DNA of 13,963 nt. Source: Cryomorphaceae bacterium. Lineage in GTDB: Bacteria > Bacteroidota > Bacteroidia > Flavobacteriales > Schleiferiaceae. The number at the start of each line of letters is the position of its first letter. The stretch's first letter is position 1. The stretch covers positions 1-13,963 of the forward strand of contig DMQR01000200.1 of assembly GCA_003455605.1 (NCBI GenBank). The letters run 5' to 3'. The translations under genes were made by a program, and so were the position numbers. A model generated the notes under the pieces. It was not told the DNA's origin and ran no database searches. It was given only the letters and a program-made list of their open reading frames with translations. Shown here piece by piece: positions 1-7,364 of the stretch.

Positions 1-17
1 CTGCGGCTCGCCCTTTT
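1..17 (-). terminator. Half of a probable terminator hairpin, cut by the window edge
   Basis: The first 17 bases match 16 of 17 bases of the 3' half of the terminator at 1656-1672 (ctgcggctcgccctttt against ctgcgggtcgccctttt). Read on the minus strand this is an A-run, then GGGCGAGCC, then a GCA loop, placed 15 bp after the stop codon of the monooxygenase-like gene. The second arm and the T-run would lie outside the window, so this is an inference from similarity. Confidence 0.45.
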
Positions 18-31
18 ATATTTAGTCAATG

Positions 32-1585
32 TTATAAATACACTAATCGCCCAGCAACAAATCGATGACCGTCGGAGAGCACCTCAAAGAAATAGGTACC
101 TGGTGGCGCCACGATGGTCTCCAAATGAATATGACCATCTTCAAAGGTGTACTCAACTAGAATAGGCCTCCCCATTTTATCATACACGTTCAGCGTATAA
201 TTGTTTGAGACATGCAGAGGAGGAGTGAATCGAATGGTAGCATCACTAGTGATGGGATTTGGGATGACCGAGTATTTTATCTCTCTATTGATTTCAAATT
301 CCGGTATATCTAAGACTAAAAGTGGATCGTTCTTTAAAATCGAATCAATGTTAATATTCTCGTCACCCGGCTCATAATCAAGGTATTGAAATCCATCAAA
401 AAGCATTTCATCATCAGTATTCAGTCCAACCGAAATGAACTGAGGCGGTGAGTTTGGATTATGATGGTTCGAGCTGCGATTATCAAACACATGAGTAGAA
501 TGAACGATATATCCCGCTGGAATTTTTACCAAGTTCTTGTAGTAGTAATACTCTTGATGCTCAAAATCCCAACGGTCGATCTTCATTAATGGTATCGTAT
601 CATTGGTCTGTGCTTGGTACGCGAAATTCAATATTTCCGTGCAGATTTGGTGGGAGTGTGGGAAGGCTGAGAATACTGAGATTGCTTGGCTTGGCCAATT
701 TTCTTCAACTGAAAAACTCTTCACCTGTCCCGCGGGAATATAAAAGTCATTTGCCCAATATTGTAATGGAACGGTATCATGGACTTGGCGAATCCCTATT
801 TCGTTCGCAGGATACAAATACATTCGAATCTTGATGTCCACAAGCTGACCCGCGGTTCCTTTAGGAGTATGAATCTGCATTCCTATTTCACCATTTGCCG
901 GTAGCTTCACCCCCATTTTTATTTCTGACGAATTAGGATAAACAATTGGCATTGTCCCAGGCGCCCACGTTCCCACAGAAATATCTCCATCAATAGAAAA
1001 TGCATTCCCGGATGTATCTGTATCGATATCTCCAAGAGGCCCAGCCATGATCAAAGCATGATGTACTAATTCAGGGTTATTTGGGACCAATTCTATGGCG
1101 CGAACAAATCTATCTTGACCGAGATACAATGGTACCACAAGCATATTATACGCGTCCTCAGTATTAGCATTGCTTTTAAATTTCGTCAATTGAATTATGG
1201 TATCGGGAGTAGCTCCTAAGTGGTACATCGGATAAGCGGGCGGAGGTGGTTGCAGACTTGGATCGCCTTGTAGGGCACCGTTATAAATCCAATTAAGTAA
1301 AGAATCCTTATCTGCCTGAGTTATTTGCCTTTCGTTTACGAAATGCAGGTATGATGTATCTGCGGACCAAGGCGGCATCTCACTGTCTTGAAGGACATTT
1401 ACAATACTAGTTGTCCACGGGGATGTTGATGGATAAGAAAGCATTGAAAATGGAGCTCCTCCCCCAGGTCTATGACAGCCGGTACAATTCTTATATAAAA
1501 TTGGAGCAATATCATTGAATGAGCTCTGCCCATTCAAGCTGAAAGAAATCACTGATATGGAAAGGGCAAATAGTGCTTTTTTCAT
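32..1585 (-). CDS. Secreted heme- and copper-binding PHM-like monooxygenase with T9SS sorting domain
   Basis: 517 aa. Residues 1-20 are a Sec signal peptide. A c-type heme site, CTGCH, lies at 34-38, with a likely axial Met in MPPW (70-73). A proline-rich linker (about 109-119) leads to a core resembling copper type II ascorbate-dependent monooxygenases (PHM, dopamine beta-hydroxylase). The CuA-type ligands are His175-His176 (VHHALI) and His239 (MQIH); the CuB-type ligands are His310 and His312 (HSH) and Met394 (NTDDEM, after an N-x-NP-like motif at 373-380). The C-terminus from about 439 (VIPNPITSD) is a T9SS type A sorting domain, so the product should be exported and cell-attached or released. 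Related enzymes hydroxylate C-H bonds with O2; here the heme could pass electrons to copper (inference) and the substrate is unknown. Only three cysteines exist, two of them in the heme site, so the disulfides of animal PHM are absent. The start is ATG directly before the signal peptide. Confidence 0.85.
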   Translation of the reverse strand: MKKALFALSISVISFSLNGQSSFNDIAPILYKNCTGCHRPGGGAPFSMLSYPSTSPWTTSIVNVLQDSEMPPWSADTSYLHFVNERQITQADKDSLLNWIYNGALQGDPSLQPPPPAYPMYHLGATPDTIIQLTKFKSNANTEDAYNMLVVPLYLGQDRFVRAIELVPNNPELVHHALIMAGPLGDIDTDTSGNAFSIDGDISVGTWAPGTMPIVYPNSSEIKMGVKLPANGEIGMQIHTPKGTAGQLVDIKIRMYLYPANEIGIRQVHDTVPLQYWANDFYIPAGQVKSFSVEENWPSQAISVFSAFPHSHQICTEILNFAYQAQTNDTIPLMKIDRWDFEHQEYYYYKNLVKIPAGYIVHSTHVFDNRSSNHHNPNSPPQFISVGLNTDDEMLFDGFQYLDYEPGDENINIDSILKNDPLLVLDIPEFEINREIKYSVIPNPITSDATIRFTPPLHVSNNYTLNVYDKMGRPILVEYTFEDGHIHLETIVAPPGTYFFEVLSDGHRFVAGRLVYL

Positions 1586-1610
1586 GATATAACCGATTGA
1601 GTATTACCGT

Positions 1611-1644
1611 CAAAGTTACTATTTCTCAAATTGAGGGCACCAAA
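1611..1644 (-). promoter_or_regulatory. Candidate promoter of the monooxygenase-like gene
   Basis: On the minus strand TAACTTTG (1611-1618) is an exact TAnnTTTG box, 25 bp before the ATG at 1585. A TTTG (1641-1644) lies 22 bp upstream, inside the T-run of the preceding terminator, which suits the -33 element. The match is by eye only. Confidence 0.5.
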
Positions 1645-1674
1645 AAAAGGCGACCCTGCGGGTCGCCCTTTTTT
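1642..1674 (-). terminator. Rho-independent terminator after the desaturase gene
   Basis: A perfect 8-bp GC-rich stem, GGCGACCC (1649-1656) with GGGTCGCC (1660-1667), closes a 3-base loop. On the minus strand it is followed by seven T (1648-1642), 17 bp beyond the desaturase stop. A T-run also exists on the other strand, but no plus-strand gene ends here. Confidence 0.9.
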
Positions 1675-1691
1675 ATTCTATTTTCTCCCAC

Positions 1692-2756
1692 TTACGCAGG
1701 TTGCATACCCATTATGCGCAAGTGACGGAAATGTGCCTTAACCGCACTAATGGTAGACTTGTACTCGTTATACGGCAACTGAAATTCAGAGGCCGTTTTT
1801 CGCACAATTTCTGCAATCTTTGGGTAGTGCACATGATTAATTGTTGGGAACAAATGGTGTTCAACTTGAAAGTTCAATCCTCCAGTGTACCAAGTCACCA
1901 ACCAATTCTTAGTAGCAAAGTTTGCAGTAGTTTTCAATTGGTGCTCCAAAATACTTGATTGTTTTACCTCTTCCTCAGTTGGGAATTCGGCCTTATCCAC
2001 AACATGCGCTAATTGGAACGTAATTGACAAGATAAATCCTGCCATCACGTGCATCAAAAAGTTGCCCCATAAAACCATGTACCAAGGTGCACCTAAGAGC
2101 ATTGGCAGCACATAGAAAATCCCAATATGAATGCTTTTCCCCACAATAAGTTTTGTCCAAACCATTCCTAAACTTTGATCTCTTGCTTTGAACAAGTCGC
2201 TGTTTCCGTAATCCAAAACCTGCATGAAGTCCTTCTGTAGCAACCACTTCCAAGTCATAAATGAATAAGTCAATGGTGCGTATATATGCTGAAACCTATG
2301 GTAAGGCTTCCGCTCTTGATTGGGATGGAAACGAAATAGACTACCCGTATCGATATCATCATCGTGGCCGTCAACGTTAGTATGCGTATGATGTTTCATA
2401 TTGTGTTGAACCCTCCAAGTGTATGAGTTGCCACAAAGCATGTAAATCGCCGCACCAATTTTTCGGTTGACCCATTCGTTACGAGTTACCGTATTGTGCA
2501 ATGCATCATGCATCAGATTCATACCAACGCCCGCCATGCCCAAACCAGTTATGGTCCATAGGATGGTCGTCATCAAGAAGCTATCGTATCCCGATAGAAA
2601 GAACCCAAAAGGCAATAGGTAGATTGCTAAGTTTGCGACCGCTTTATAATAATAGCGGTAGTCAGCCAACATCGAACGATTATTTTCTTTGAAATAAGCG
2701 CGAACTCTCTTCCTAACTTCGGACTGGAATTCACTCGTACTTTTAAACTTCAACAT
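1692..2756 (-). CDS. Membrane fatty acid (acyl-CoA/acyl-lipid) desaturase, front-end type
   Basis: 354 aa from the ATG at 2756. It carries the three histidine clusters of membrane di-iron desaturases: HDALH (83-87), H118-x3-H122-H123, and QVEHH (297-301). Glutamine replacing the first histidine of the third box, followed by LFP, is typical of front-end (delta-5/delta-6-like) enzymes of the COG3239 group. Hydrophobic spans near 42-57, 61-81, 206-230 and 228-248 fit an inner-membrane enzyme that inserts a double bond into a fatty acyl chain using O2 and an external electron donor. There is no fused cytochrome b5 domain. An upstream in-frame ATG at 2807 would add 17 residues, but the family usually begins near the chosen start and a weak -7-like TATCTTCC (2779-2786, minus strand) would fall inside the longer version. 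Regiospecificity cannot be read from sequence. It is divergent from pgi, with a 92-bp gap. Confidence 0.87.
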   Translation of the reverse strand: MLKFKSTSEFQSEVRKRVRAYFKENNRSMLADYRYYYKAVANLAIYLLPFGFFLSGYDSFLMTTILWTITGLGMAGVGMNLMHDALHNTVTRNEWVNRKIGAAIYMLCGNSYTWRVQHNMKHHTHTNVDGHDDDIDTGSLFRFHPNQERKPYHRFQHIYAPLTYSFMTWKWLLQKDFMQVLDYGNSDLFKARDQSLGMVWTKLIVGKSIHIGIFYVLPMLLGAPWYMVLWGNFLMHVMAGFILSITFQLAHVVDKAEFPTEEEVKQSSILEHQLKTTANFATKNWLVTWYTGGLNFQVEHHLFPTINHVHYPKIAEIVRKTASEFQLPYNEYKSTISAVKAHFRHLRIMGMQPA

Positions 2757-2818
2757 GAAATCTGTGTAAATAAGTGCGGGAAGATAGGAAAGACCCCGGA
2801 AAATCATTCCACTTATGG

Positions 2819-2826
2819 TAAATTTG
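2819..2826 (+). promoter_or_regulatory. Candidate -7 box of pgi
   Basis: TAAATTTG exactly fits the Bacteroidota TAnnTTTG consensus and ends 22 bp before the pgi ATG at 2849, predicting a short leader of roughly 15 nt. No clear -33 TTG was found at the right distance, which lowers confidence. Confidence 0.45.
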
Positions 2827-2848
2827 CTGAGTATTATATGAACACATC

Positions 2849-4489
2849 ATGCTAAAAAACATAAACCCCACGGAGTTAAAAACTTGGAGTAAGCTTAAAG
2901 ACAACTTCGAAAATGATAAACGCACCCTAAAAACGCGCTTCTTCGAAGATCCCGAACGCTTCTCTAAGTATAATATCAAATGGGACGGCATATTGTTCGA
3001 TTATTCCAAGAATATCTTCGGTTCGGAAACCTTCGCATTATTTCAAGAATTACTGGATGAGGCGGGCGTTCGCGAGGCTATTAAGCAGCAACAAAGCGGT
3101 GCTAAAATCAACGTTACGGAAGGTCGTGCAGTACTACATACTGCCCTACGCAATATGAGTGGCAACGCGATTGAAGTTGATGGTAAGGATGTGATGCCAG
3201 ATGTTAAGGCGGTTTGGGCTAAACTCGCTGCATTTAGCAATGATGTTCGCTCGGGAGCTTGGAAAGGTTGCACTAACAAGCGCATTACCGATGTGGTAAA
3301 TGTTGGCATCGGCGGTAGCGACCTAGGCCCACGAATGGTCATCAACGCCCTAAAGCCTTTCGTAACAGAAGAAATGAACTTCCATTTTGTGGCCAACGTA
3401 GATGGTGCAGATTTATGGGAAGTCTTGAAAAAAGTAAATCACGAGACTACGCTCTTTATCATCGCCTCTAAGACATTCACTACACAAGAGACCATGAAAA
3501 ATGCGCACAGTGCAAAGGAATGGTTCTTGGCTCAAGGAGTTACGCCAAGTGATGTAGCTAAGCACTTTGTTGCTGTGAGCACCAACGCAGATGGTGTTTC
3601 GAAATTTGGCATCGACACCAACAATATGTTCGGTTTCTGGGATTGGGTTGGCGGACGTTACAGCGTTTGGTCGGCGATCGGTTTACCTGTGATTTTGGCC
3701 ATCGGCTATCAAGGATTCCAAGCTTTCTTGAATGGTGGACATGCCATGGACAAGCATGTAGAGAATGAGCCTTGGGATAAAAACATCCCGGCAATGATGG
3801 CCATTCTAGGCATTTGGTACCGAAATTTCCATGGCGCGGCAAGCCACGCTATCCTGCCTTACGATCAATACCTAGACCGATTTGCGGCCTACTTCCAACA
3901 GGGAGATATGGAAAGCAACGGGAAATACGTGGACCGCAATGGTAAGAAGCTAAACTATGCTACGGGCCCAATTATTTGGGGCGAGCCAGGTACAAATGGC
4001 CAACACGCTTTCTATCAATTAATACACCAAGGTACTGATCTGATTCCAGCGGATTTCATCGCTGCGAAAAAACCGTTGCACGGCCTCACCGACCACCACC
4101 CTATTCTACTCGCAAACTTTATCGCGCAAACTGAAGCGTTGATGAAAGGAAAAACTCGTAACGAAGTGGAAATTGAGATGCGTCAAGCCGGCTTAGGAGA
4201 AGAGGAAATGGAGCATATTGCTCCTTACCGCGTCTTCGAAGGCAACCGCCCCACAAACAGCATTGTATTAGACGAAGTAAACCCTTACCACTTGGGGCAA
4301 TTAATTGCCGCATACGAACACAAGATCTTCATCCAAGGCTATATCTGGAATGTCTTCAGCTACGACCAGTGGGGCGTAGAACTAGGAAAAGTTTTGGCAA
4401 AAGCCGTTTTGAGTGAGCTCTGCGGAACAGGAATCAAGCACGAGCACGACAGCTCAACAGCAGCGTTGATTAATTATCTGAAGAGTTAG
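2849..4489 (+). CDS. pgi: Glucose-6-phosphate isomerase
   Basis: 546 aa, full length for the family (about 550 aa). The enzyme interconverts glucose 6-phosphate and fructose 6-phosphate in the cytoplasm for glycolysis and gluconeogenesis. Visible signatures are the sugar-phosphate site GIGGSDLGP (153-161), SKTFTTQET (207-215), the signature around GDMESNGK (352-359), and QWGVELGK (507-514). The catalytic Glu355, His386 and Lys514 are all present and fall at the same positions as in the E. coli enzyme as I recall it. The ATG follows an exact -7 box. The 3' end overlaps the convergent MarR gene by 20 bp, and its probable terminator lies inside that gene. No unusual residues are seen. Confidence 0.97.
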   Translation: MLKNINPTELKTWSKLKDNFENDKRTLKTRFFEDPERFSKYNIKWDGILFDYSKNIFGSETFALFQELLDEAGVREAIKQQQSGAKINVTEGRAVLHTALRNMSGNAIEVDGKDVMPDVKAVWAKLAAFSNDVRSGAWKGCTNKRITDVVNVGIGGSDLGPRMVINALKPFVTEEMNFHFVANVDGADLWEVLKKVNHETTLFIIASKTFTTQETMKNAHSAKEWFLAQGVTPSDVAKHFVAVSTNADGVSKFGIDTNNMFGFWDWVGGRYSVWSAIGLPVILAIGYQGFQAFLNGGHAMDKHVENEPWDKNIPAMMAILGIWYRNFHGAASHAILPYDQYLDRFAAYFQQGDMESNGKYVDRNGKKLNYATGPIIWGEPGTNGQHAFYQLIHQGTDLIPADFIAAKKPLHGLTDHHPILLANFIAQTEALMKGKTRNEVEIEMRQAGLGEEEMEHIAPYRVFEGNRPTNSIVLDEVNPYHLGQLIAAYEHKIFIQGYIWNVFSYDQWGVELGKVLAKAVLSELCGTGIKHEHDSSTAALINYLKS

Positions 4490-4949
4490 AACTAATCTGC
4501 ATAGACGAACGAAAAGCGTCCAGTAGCGTATTGAGGTGTTGGGCGCTTTTTATTGGCACCATAGATGCGATGTCCTCCACTAAACTGTTCTTCACCAGCG
4601 AGGTAATCAACTCATTGCCCTTATCTGTGAGGTGAATGTAGAACAAACGACGGTCCTCTTTGTAGCGCACTTTCTTAAGTAACCCCATGGCCATTAATCG
4701 GTCCACCATACGACTTGCATCACTCATTTTATCGAGCATACGTTCACGAATCTCAGACGTAGTCACGCCTTCAGTTCCACTGCCTTTCACAATGCGAAGC
4801 ACGTTGTATTGCTGCATAGTCAACCCGTGTCCCTTTAGCTCTTCCATAATACGACCCTTCAACACATTATATGTGTAGATGATATTGACTATGAGTTTAC
4901 TTTGATCGGAAGTGAACGATTCCTGATGAATCTCTTGTTCTAGCGTCAT
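4470..4949 (-). CDS. MarR-family winged-helix transcriptional regulator
   Basis: 159 aa, normal for MarR proteins, which bind DNA as dimers and often release it when a small ligand binds. A dimerisation helix (about 17-40) is followed by the winged helix at about 43-111: [12 protein letters not shown], the recognition helix around [16 protein letters not shown] (76-91), and a wing with [12 protein letters not shown] (97-108). A C-terminal helix completes the dimer interface, and the Ser/Asn-rich tail lies in the overlap with pgi. It follows frr after a 70-bp gap in the same direction. No clear terminator separates them, only a weak hairpin with seven T, so readthrough from the pyrH-frr unit is possible. 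Ligand and target genes cannot be deduced. No convincing palindromic operator was found near its own start. Confidence 0.85.
   Translation of the reverse strand: MTLEQEIHQESFTSDQSKLIVNIIYTYNVLKGRIMEELKGHGLTMQQYNVLRIVKGSGTEGVTTSEIRERMLDKMSDASRMVDRLMAMGLLKKVRYKEDRRLFYIHLTDKGNELITSLVKNSLVEDIASMVPIKSAQHLNTLLDAFRSSMQISSNSSDN
4512..4551 (+). terminator. Probable pgi terminator inside the marR coding region
   Basis: AAAAGCGTCC (4512-4521) pairs with GGGCGCTTTT (4541-4550) in a 10-bp stem with one G-U pair around a 19-base loop, ending in five T, 22 bp after the pgi stop. On the minus strand the G-U pair becomes a C-A mismatch, so the structure favours plus-strand transcripts. It coincides with codons of the MarR C-terminal helix. 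Confidence 0.55.
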
Positions 4950-5019
4950 TTCAGATTCGTCTTACAACACTAAGTCAACAAAAAAATCGGCCTTACGTTC
5001 ACGCACGGACGAAATTCAT

Positions 5020-5583
5020 TTATACGGTCATAATATCCTGCTCCTTCTTCGCATACATTGCATCACACTTCGCATTGTACTCGTCGGTCATTTTTTGGAT
5101 ATCGTTTTCATAATCTTTTTGAAGATCCTCGCTTAGTCCATCATTGCCAAATTTCTTCAACTCGTCCATAGCCGTCTTACGTGCTGCACGAACCCCAACC
5201 TTAGCGCTTTCACTCTCTGCTTTGGCTAACTTTGCCAATTCTCTACGACGTTCTTCGGTGAGTGGAGGTACTGAGATGATTACGCTCTCCCCATTATTCA
5301 TTGGATTAAAGCCCAAACCCGCATTTTGGATGGCAATTTCGATATCAGGAATCAAGGTCTTTTCCCAAGGCTGAATACTAATGGTACGAGCATCCGGTGT
5401 ATTAACGTTACTCACCTGTTGCAAAGGGGTAGGTGAACCATAGTATTCAACCATCACGCCTTGCAACATGGATGGATTGGCACGCCCAGCACGAATTTTA
5501 ACCAGAGCCTTCTCCATGTGAGACAATGCTTTGTCCATATCCTCCTTTGTGGCATCAAACAGGAAATTTATCTCTTCTTGCAT
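5020..5583 (-). CDS. frr: Ribosome recycling factor
   Basis: 187 aa, the usual RRF length (about 185). With EF-G it splits post-termination ribosomes into subunits. The N-terminal helix carries IRAGRAN (30-36), matched by nearly all bacterial RRFs. The small beta domain II runs from about 37 to 105, and the C-terminal helices open with PPLTEERRREL (106-116) and VGVRAARK (129-136). The ATG lies 10 bp after the pyrH stop, in the order usual in bacteria, so the two are almost certainly cotranscribed. Nothing abnormal is seen. Confidence 0.97.
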   Translation of the reverse strand: MQEEINFLFDATKEDMDKALSHMEKALVKIRAGRANPSMLQGVMVEYYGSPTPLQQVSNVNTPDARTISIQPWEKTLIPDIEIAIQNAGLGFNPMNNGESVIISVPPLTEERRRELAKLAKAESESAKVGVRAARKTAMDELKKFGNDGLSEDLQKDYENDIQKMTDEYNAKCDAMYAKKEQDIMTV

Positions 5584-5593
5584 ACCGCTCTAT

Positions 5594-6304
5594 TTAATTC
5601 TTTACTATAGTGCCCACACCTGGTGTTCCTTCCACCACCTTCATTAAATTTCCTTTGGTGTTCATATCAAAGACCAGAATAGGTAATTCATTTTCTTTAC
5701 TCAATGTGAAGGCCGTCATATCCATTACATTCAACCCCTTATCGTAGACTTCTTTAAAGCTCAAGGAATCGAACTTGGTCGCAGAAGCGTCCTTCTCGGG
5801 ATCAGAGGTGTAAATACCATCTACACGAGTACCTTTTAAAATCACATCTGCTTGGATCTCAACTGCACGCAATGTAGCCCCAGTATCCGTGGTGAAATAT
5901 GGGTTTCCTGTACCTGCTGAGAAAATAACCACACGGCCCTTCTCGAGATGCCGAATGGCACGACGACGAATAAATGGTTCGGCTACTTTATCCATCTCAA
6001 TAGCACTCTGCAATCGAGTGTTTACTCCTGCTGCTTCCAACGCACCTTGAAGAGCCAACCCATTAATAACTGTGGCCAACATGCCCATATGGTCCGCTTG
6101 TACACGGTCCATGCCTTGGGAAGCGCCGCTAATACCGCGGAAAATATTGCCGCCACCAATCACGATACCTACCTGGACACCTTTCTTAACTACGTCCTTG
6201 ATTTCTTCTGCGTATTCTGCGATGCGCTTGGGATCAATACCAAAATCTTTCTCCCCCATCAGGGCTTCTCCGCTAAGTTTGAGGAGCACTCGATTGTATT
6301 TCAT
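5594..6304 (-). CDS. pyrH: Uridylate (UMP) kinase
   Basis: 236 aa from the ATG at 6304, the normal length for bacterial hexameric UMP kinases of the amino acid kinase fold. It makes UDP from UMP and ATP in pyrimidine nucleotide synthesis. Motifs are KLSGE (9-13), the phosphate-binding GGGNIFRG (50-57), DHMGMLAT (71-78), [11 protein letters not shown] (131-141) and YTSDPEKD (165-172). The frame is open 21 codons further upstream to an ATG at 6367, but that extension has no family match and runs through an exact -7 box, so the start at 6304 is much better supported. It leads a pyrH-frr unit placed after the tsf terminator. Confidence 0.97.
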   Translation of the reverse strand: MKYNRVLLKLSGEALMGEKDFGIDPKRIAEYAEEIKDVVKKGVQVGIVIGGGNIFRGISGASQGMDRVQADHMGMLATVINGLALQGALEAAGVNTRLQSAIEMDKVAEPFIRRRAIRHLEKGRVVIFSAGTGNPYFTTDTGATLRAVEIQADVILKGTRVDGIYTSDPEKDASATKFDSLSFKEVYDKGLNVMDMTAFTLSKENELPILVFDMNTKGNLMKVVEGTPGVGTIVKN

Positions 6305-6321
6305 TTCTTTTGGTTTGAACA

Positions 6322-6353
6322 CAAATATATCGAAAGTCGGCCCCTCTTGGCAA
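6322..6353 (-). promoter_or_regulatory. pyrH: Promoter of the pyrH-frr unit
   Basis: On the minus strand TTG (6353-6351) is separated by 21 bp from TATATTTG (6329-6322), an exact TAnnTTTG box at the consensus spacing for Bacteroidota. The box ends 17 bp before the pyrH ATG, and a strong terminator lies immediately upstream, so pyrH needs its own promoter here. Confidence 0.62.
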
Positions 6354-6387
6354 TGAGAATCGTGCAAGTTTTCCTCTTATTAAGTAC

Positions 6388-6424
6388 AAAAAAAAAATGC
6401 GCCGGCAATGCCGGCGCATTTTTT
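6388..6424 (-). terminator. Strong rho-independent terminator after tsf
   Basis: GCGCCGGC (6399-6406) pairs perfectly with GCCGGCGC (6410-6417) around a 3-base loop. The stem extends through AT and TA pairs into a ten-A run on the plus strand, which reads as ten T on the minus strand. It lies 22 bp past the tsf stop and should end the ribosomal protein transcript. Confidence 0.92.
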
Positions 6425-6445
6425 AAAATTTTCGCTTCCTCTAGA

Positions 6446-7264
6446 TTATAGAGATACGCGCTTGAAGTCTATTACTTCCAAACCAGCTTGAACGCTAGTC
6501 AAGTATTTAGCAACGTTCATCTTAGAATCTTTGATGAAGTCTTGGTCTACCAAGGTGTTCTCCTTGAAGAATTTGTTCAAACGACCGGCAGCGATCTTGT
6601 CTAACATTTCTTCAGGTTTACCTTCTTGACGAGCCAATTCTTTACCTACTTCCAATTCTCGGGCGATAACATCTTGAGAAACTGAATCGCGGTTCAGAGC
6701 TACCGGATTCATTGCTGCAGCTTGCATTGCCACATCTTTACCAGCTTCTTCAGATTGGGCAGTCAAACCTACCAAAGTACCAATCTTATTCCCCATGTGG
6801 ATGTAAGAAGCAACATAAGGAGCGCTTACACTAGCTAGCTCCGAAACTTCAATCTTCTCACCGATCACACCAGTTTGCTCTTGCAATTTCGCTGCAACGG
6901 TTAAGCCGTCTTCGAATTCGACAGAACCGAATTGTTCAGCAGTCTGAACACCAGTTGCCAAAGCGATATCAGCCAATTTGTTTGCCAAAGCAACGAAATC
7001 GTCGTTCTTCGCTACAAAGTCAGTCTCACAAGACAACTTAATGATTACACCTTTATCAGAACCATTAGTTTTTGCAATAACTGCACCTTCAACTGCATCG
7101 CGATCTGCACGCTTAGCAGCTACTTTTTGACCTTTCTTACGTAGGATGTCGATTGCAGCTTCGAAGTCGCCTTCGGCTTCAACCAAAGCTTTTTTACAAT
7201 CCATCATCCCTGCACCTGTTTGCTTTCTGAGTTTGTTTACATCAGCAGCGGTAATGTTTGCCAT
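6446..7264 (-). CDS. tsf: Translation elongation factor Ts
   Basis: 272 aa, a normal size for EF-Ts, the nucleotide exchange factor that regenerates EF-Tu-GTP. Residues 1-45 form the UBA-like domain (VNKLRKQTGAGMMDCKKAL), and TDFVAKN (81-87) is the hallmark that inserts at the EF-Tu nucleotide site. The rest is the two-part core domain, ending in a short C-terminal module. It follows rpsB after 100 bp containing a terminator-like hairpin, so its level relative to S2 may be set by partial termination. The start ATG sits in an A/T-rich leader without a Shine-Dalgarno sequence. Confidence 0.97.
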   Translation of the reverse strand: MANITAADVNKLRKQTGAGMMDCKKALVEAEGDFEAAIDILRKKGQKVAAKRADRDAVEGAVIAKTNGSDKGVIIKLSCETDFVAKNDDFVALANKLADIALATGVQTAEQFGSVEFEDGLTVAAKLQEQTGVIGEKIEVSELASVSAPYVASYIHMGNKIGTLVGLTAQSEEAGKDVAMQAAAMNPVALNRDSVSQDVIARELEVGKELARQEGKPEEMLDKIAAGRLNKFFKENTLVDQDFIKDSKMNVAKYLTSVQAGLEVIDFKRVSL

Positions 7265-7290
7265 GATATTAAGTTTAAAATTGTGTTTAA

Positions 7291-7329
7291 TTATAAAAGA
7301 GAGCCGTAAAGGTTATCCTCACGGCTCTC
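7291..7329 (-). terminator. Terminator or attenuator hairpin between rpsB and tsf
   Basis: On the minus strand GAGAGCCGT (7329-7321) pairs perfectly with ACGGCTCTC (7307-7299). The stem can grow by four weaker pairs to leave a 5-base loop. TTTTATAATT follows at once (7298-7289). The hairpin starts 36 bp after the rpsB stop and ends about 35 bp before the tsf ATG. The T-run is short and interrupted, so partial termination is more likely than a full stop. Confidence 0.72.
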
Positions 7330-7364
7330 CGAAAAAATCTATTCCAAATAATAAAGCGCTCGGA

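Noticed and set aside
3043..3842. Two minus-strand open frames inside pgi
   Set aside because: pgi is complete with all catalytic residues, and the antisense translations show no coherent domain.
4950..5019. Terminator between frr and marR
   Set aside because: There is a run of seven T on the minus strand (4986-4980), but only poor 3-4 bp pairings precede it, so no terminator is called.
6305..6367. 21-codon N-terminal extension of pyrH
   Set aside because: It has no similarity to UMP kinases and overlaps an exact -7 box.
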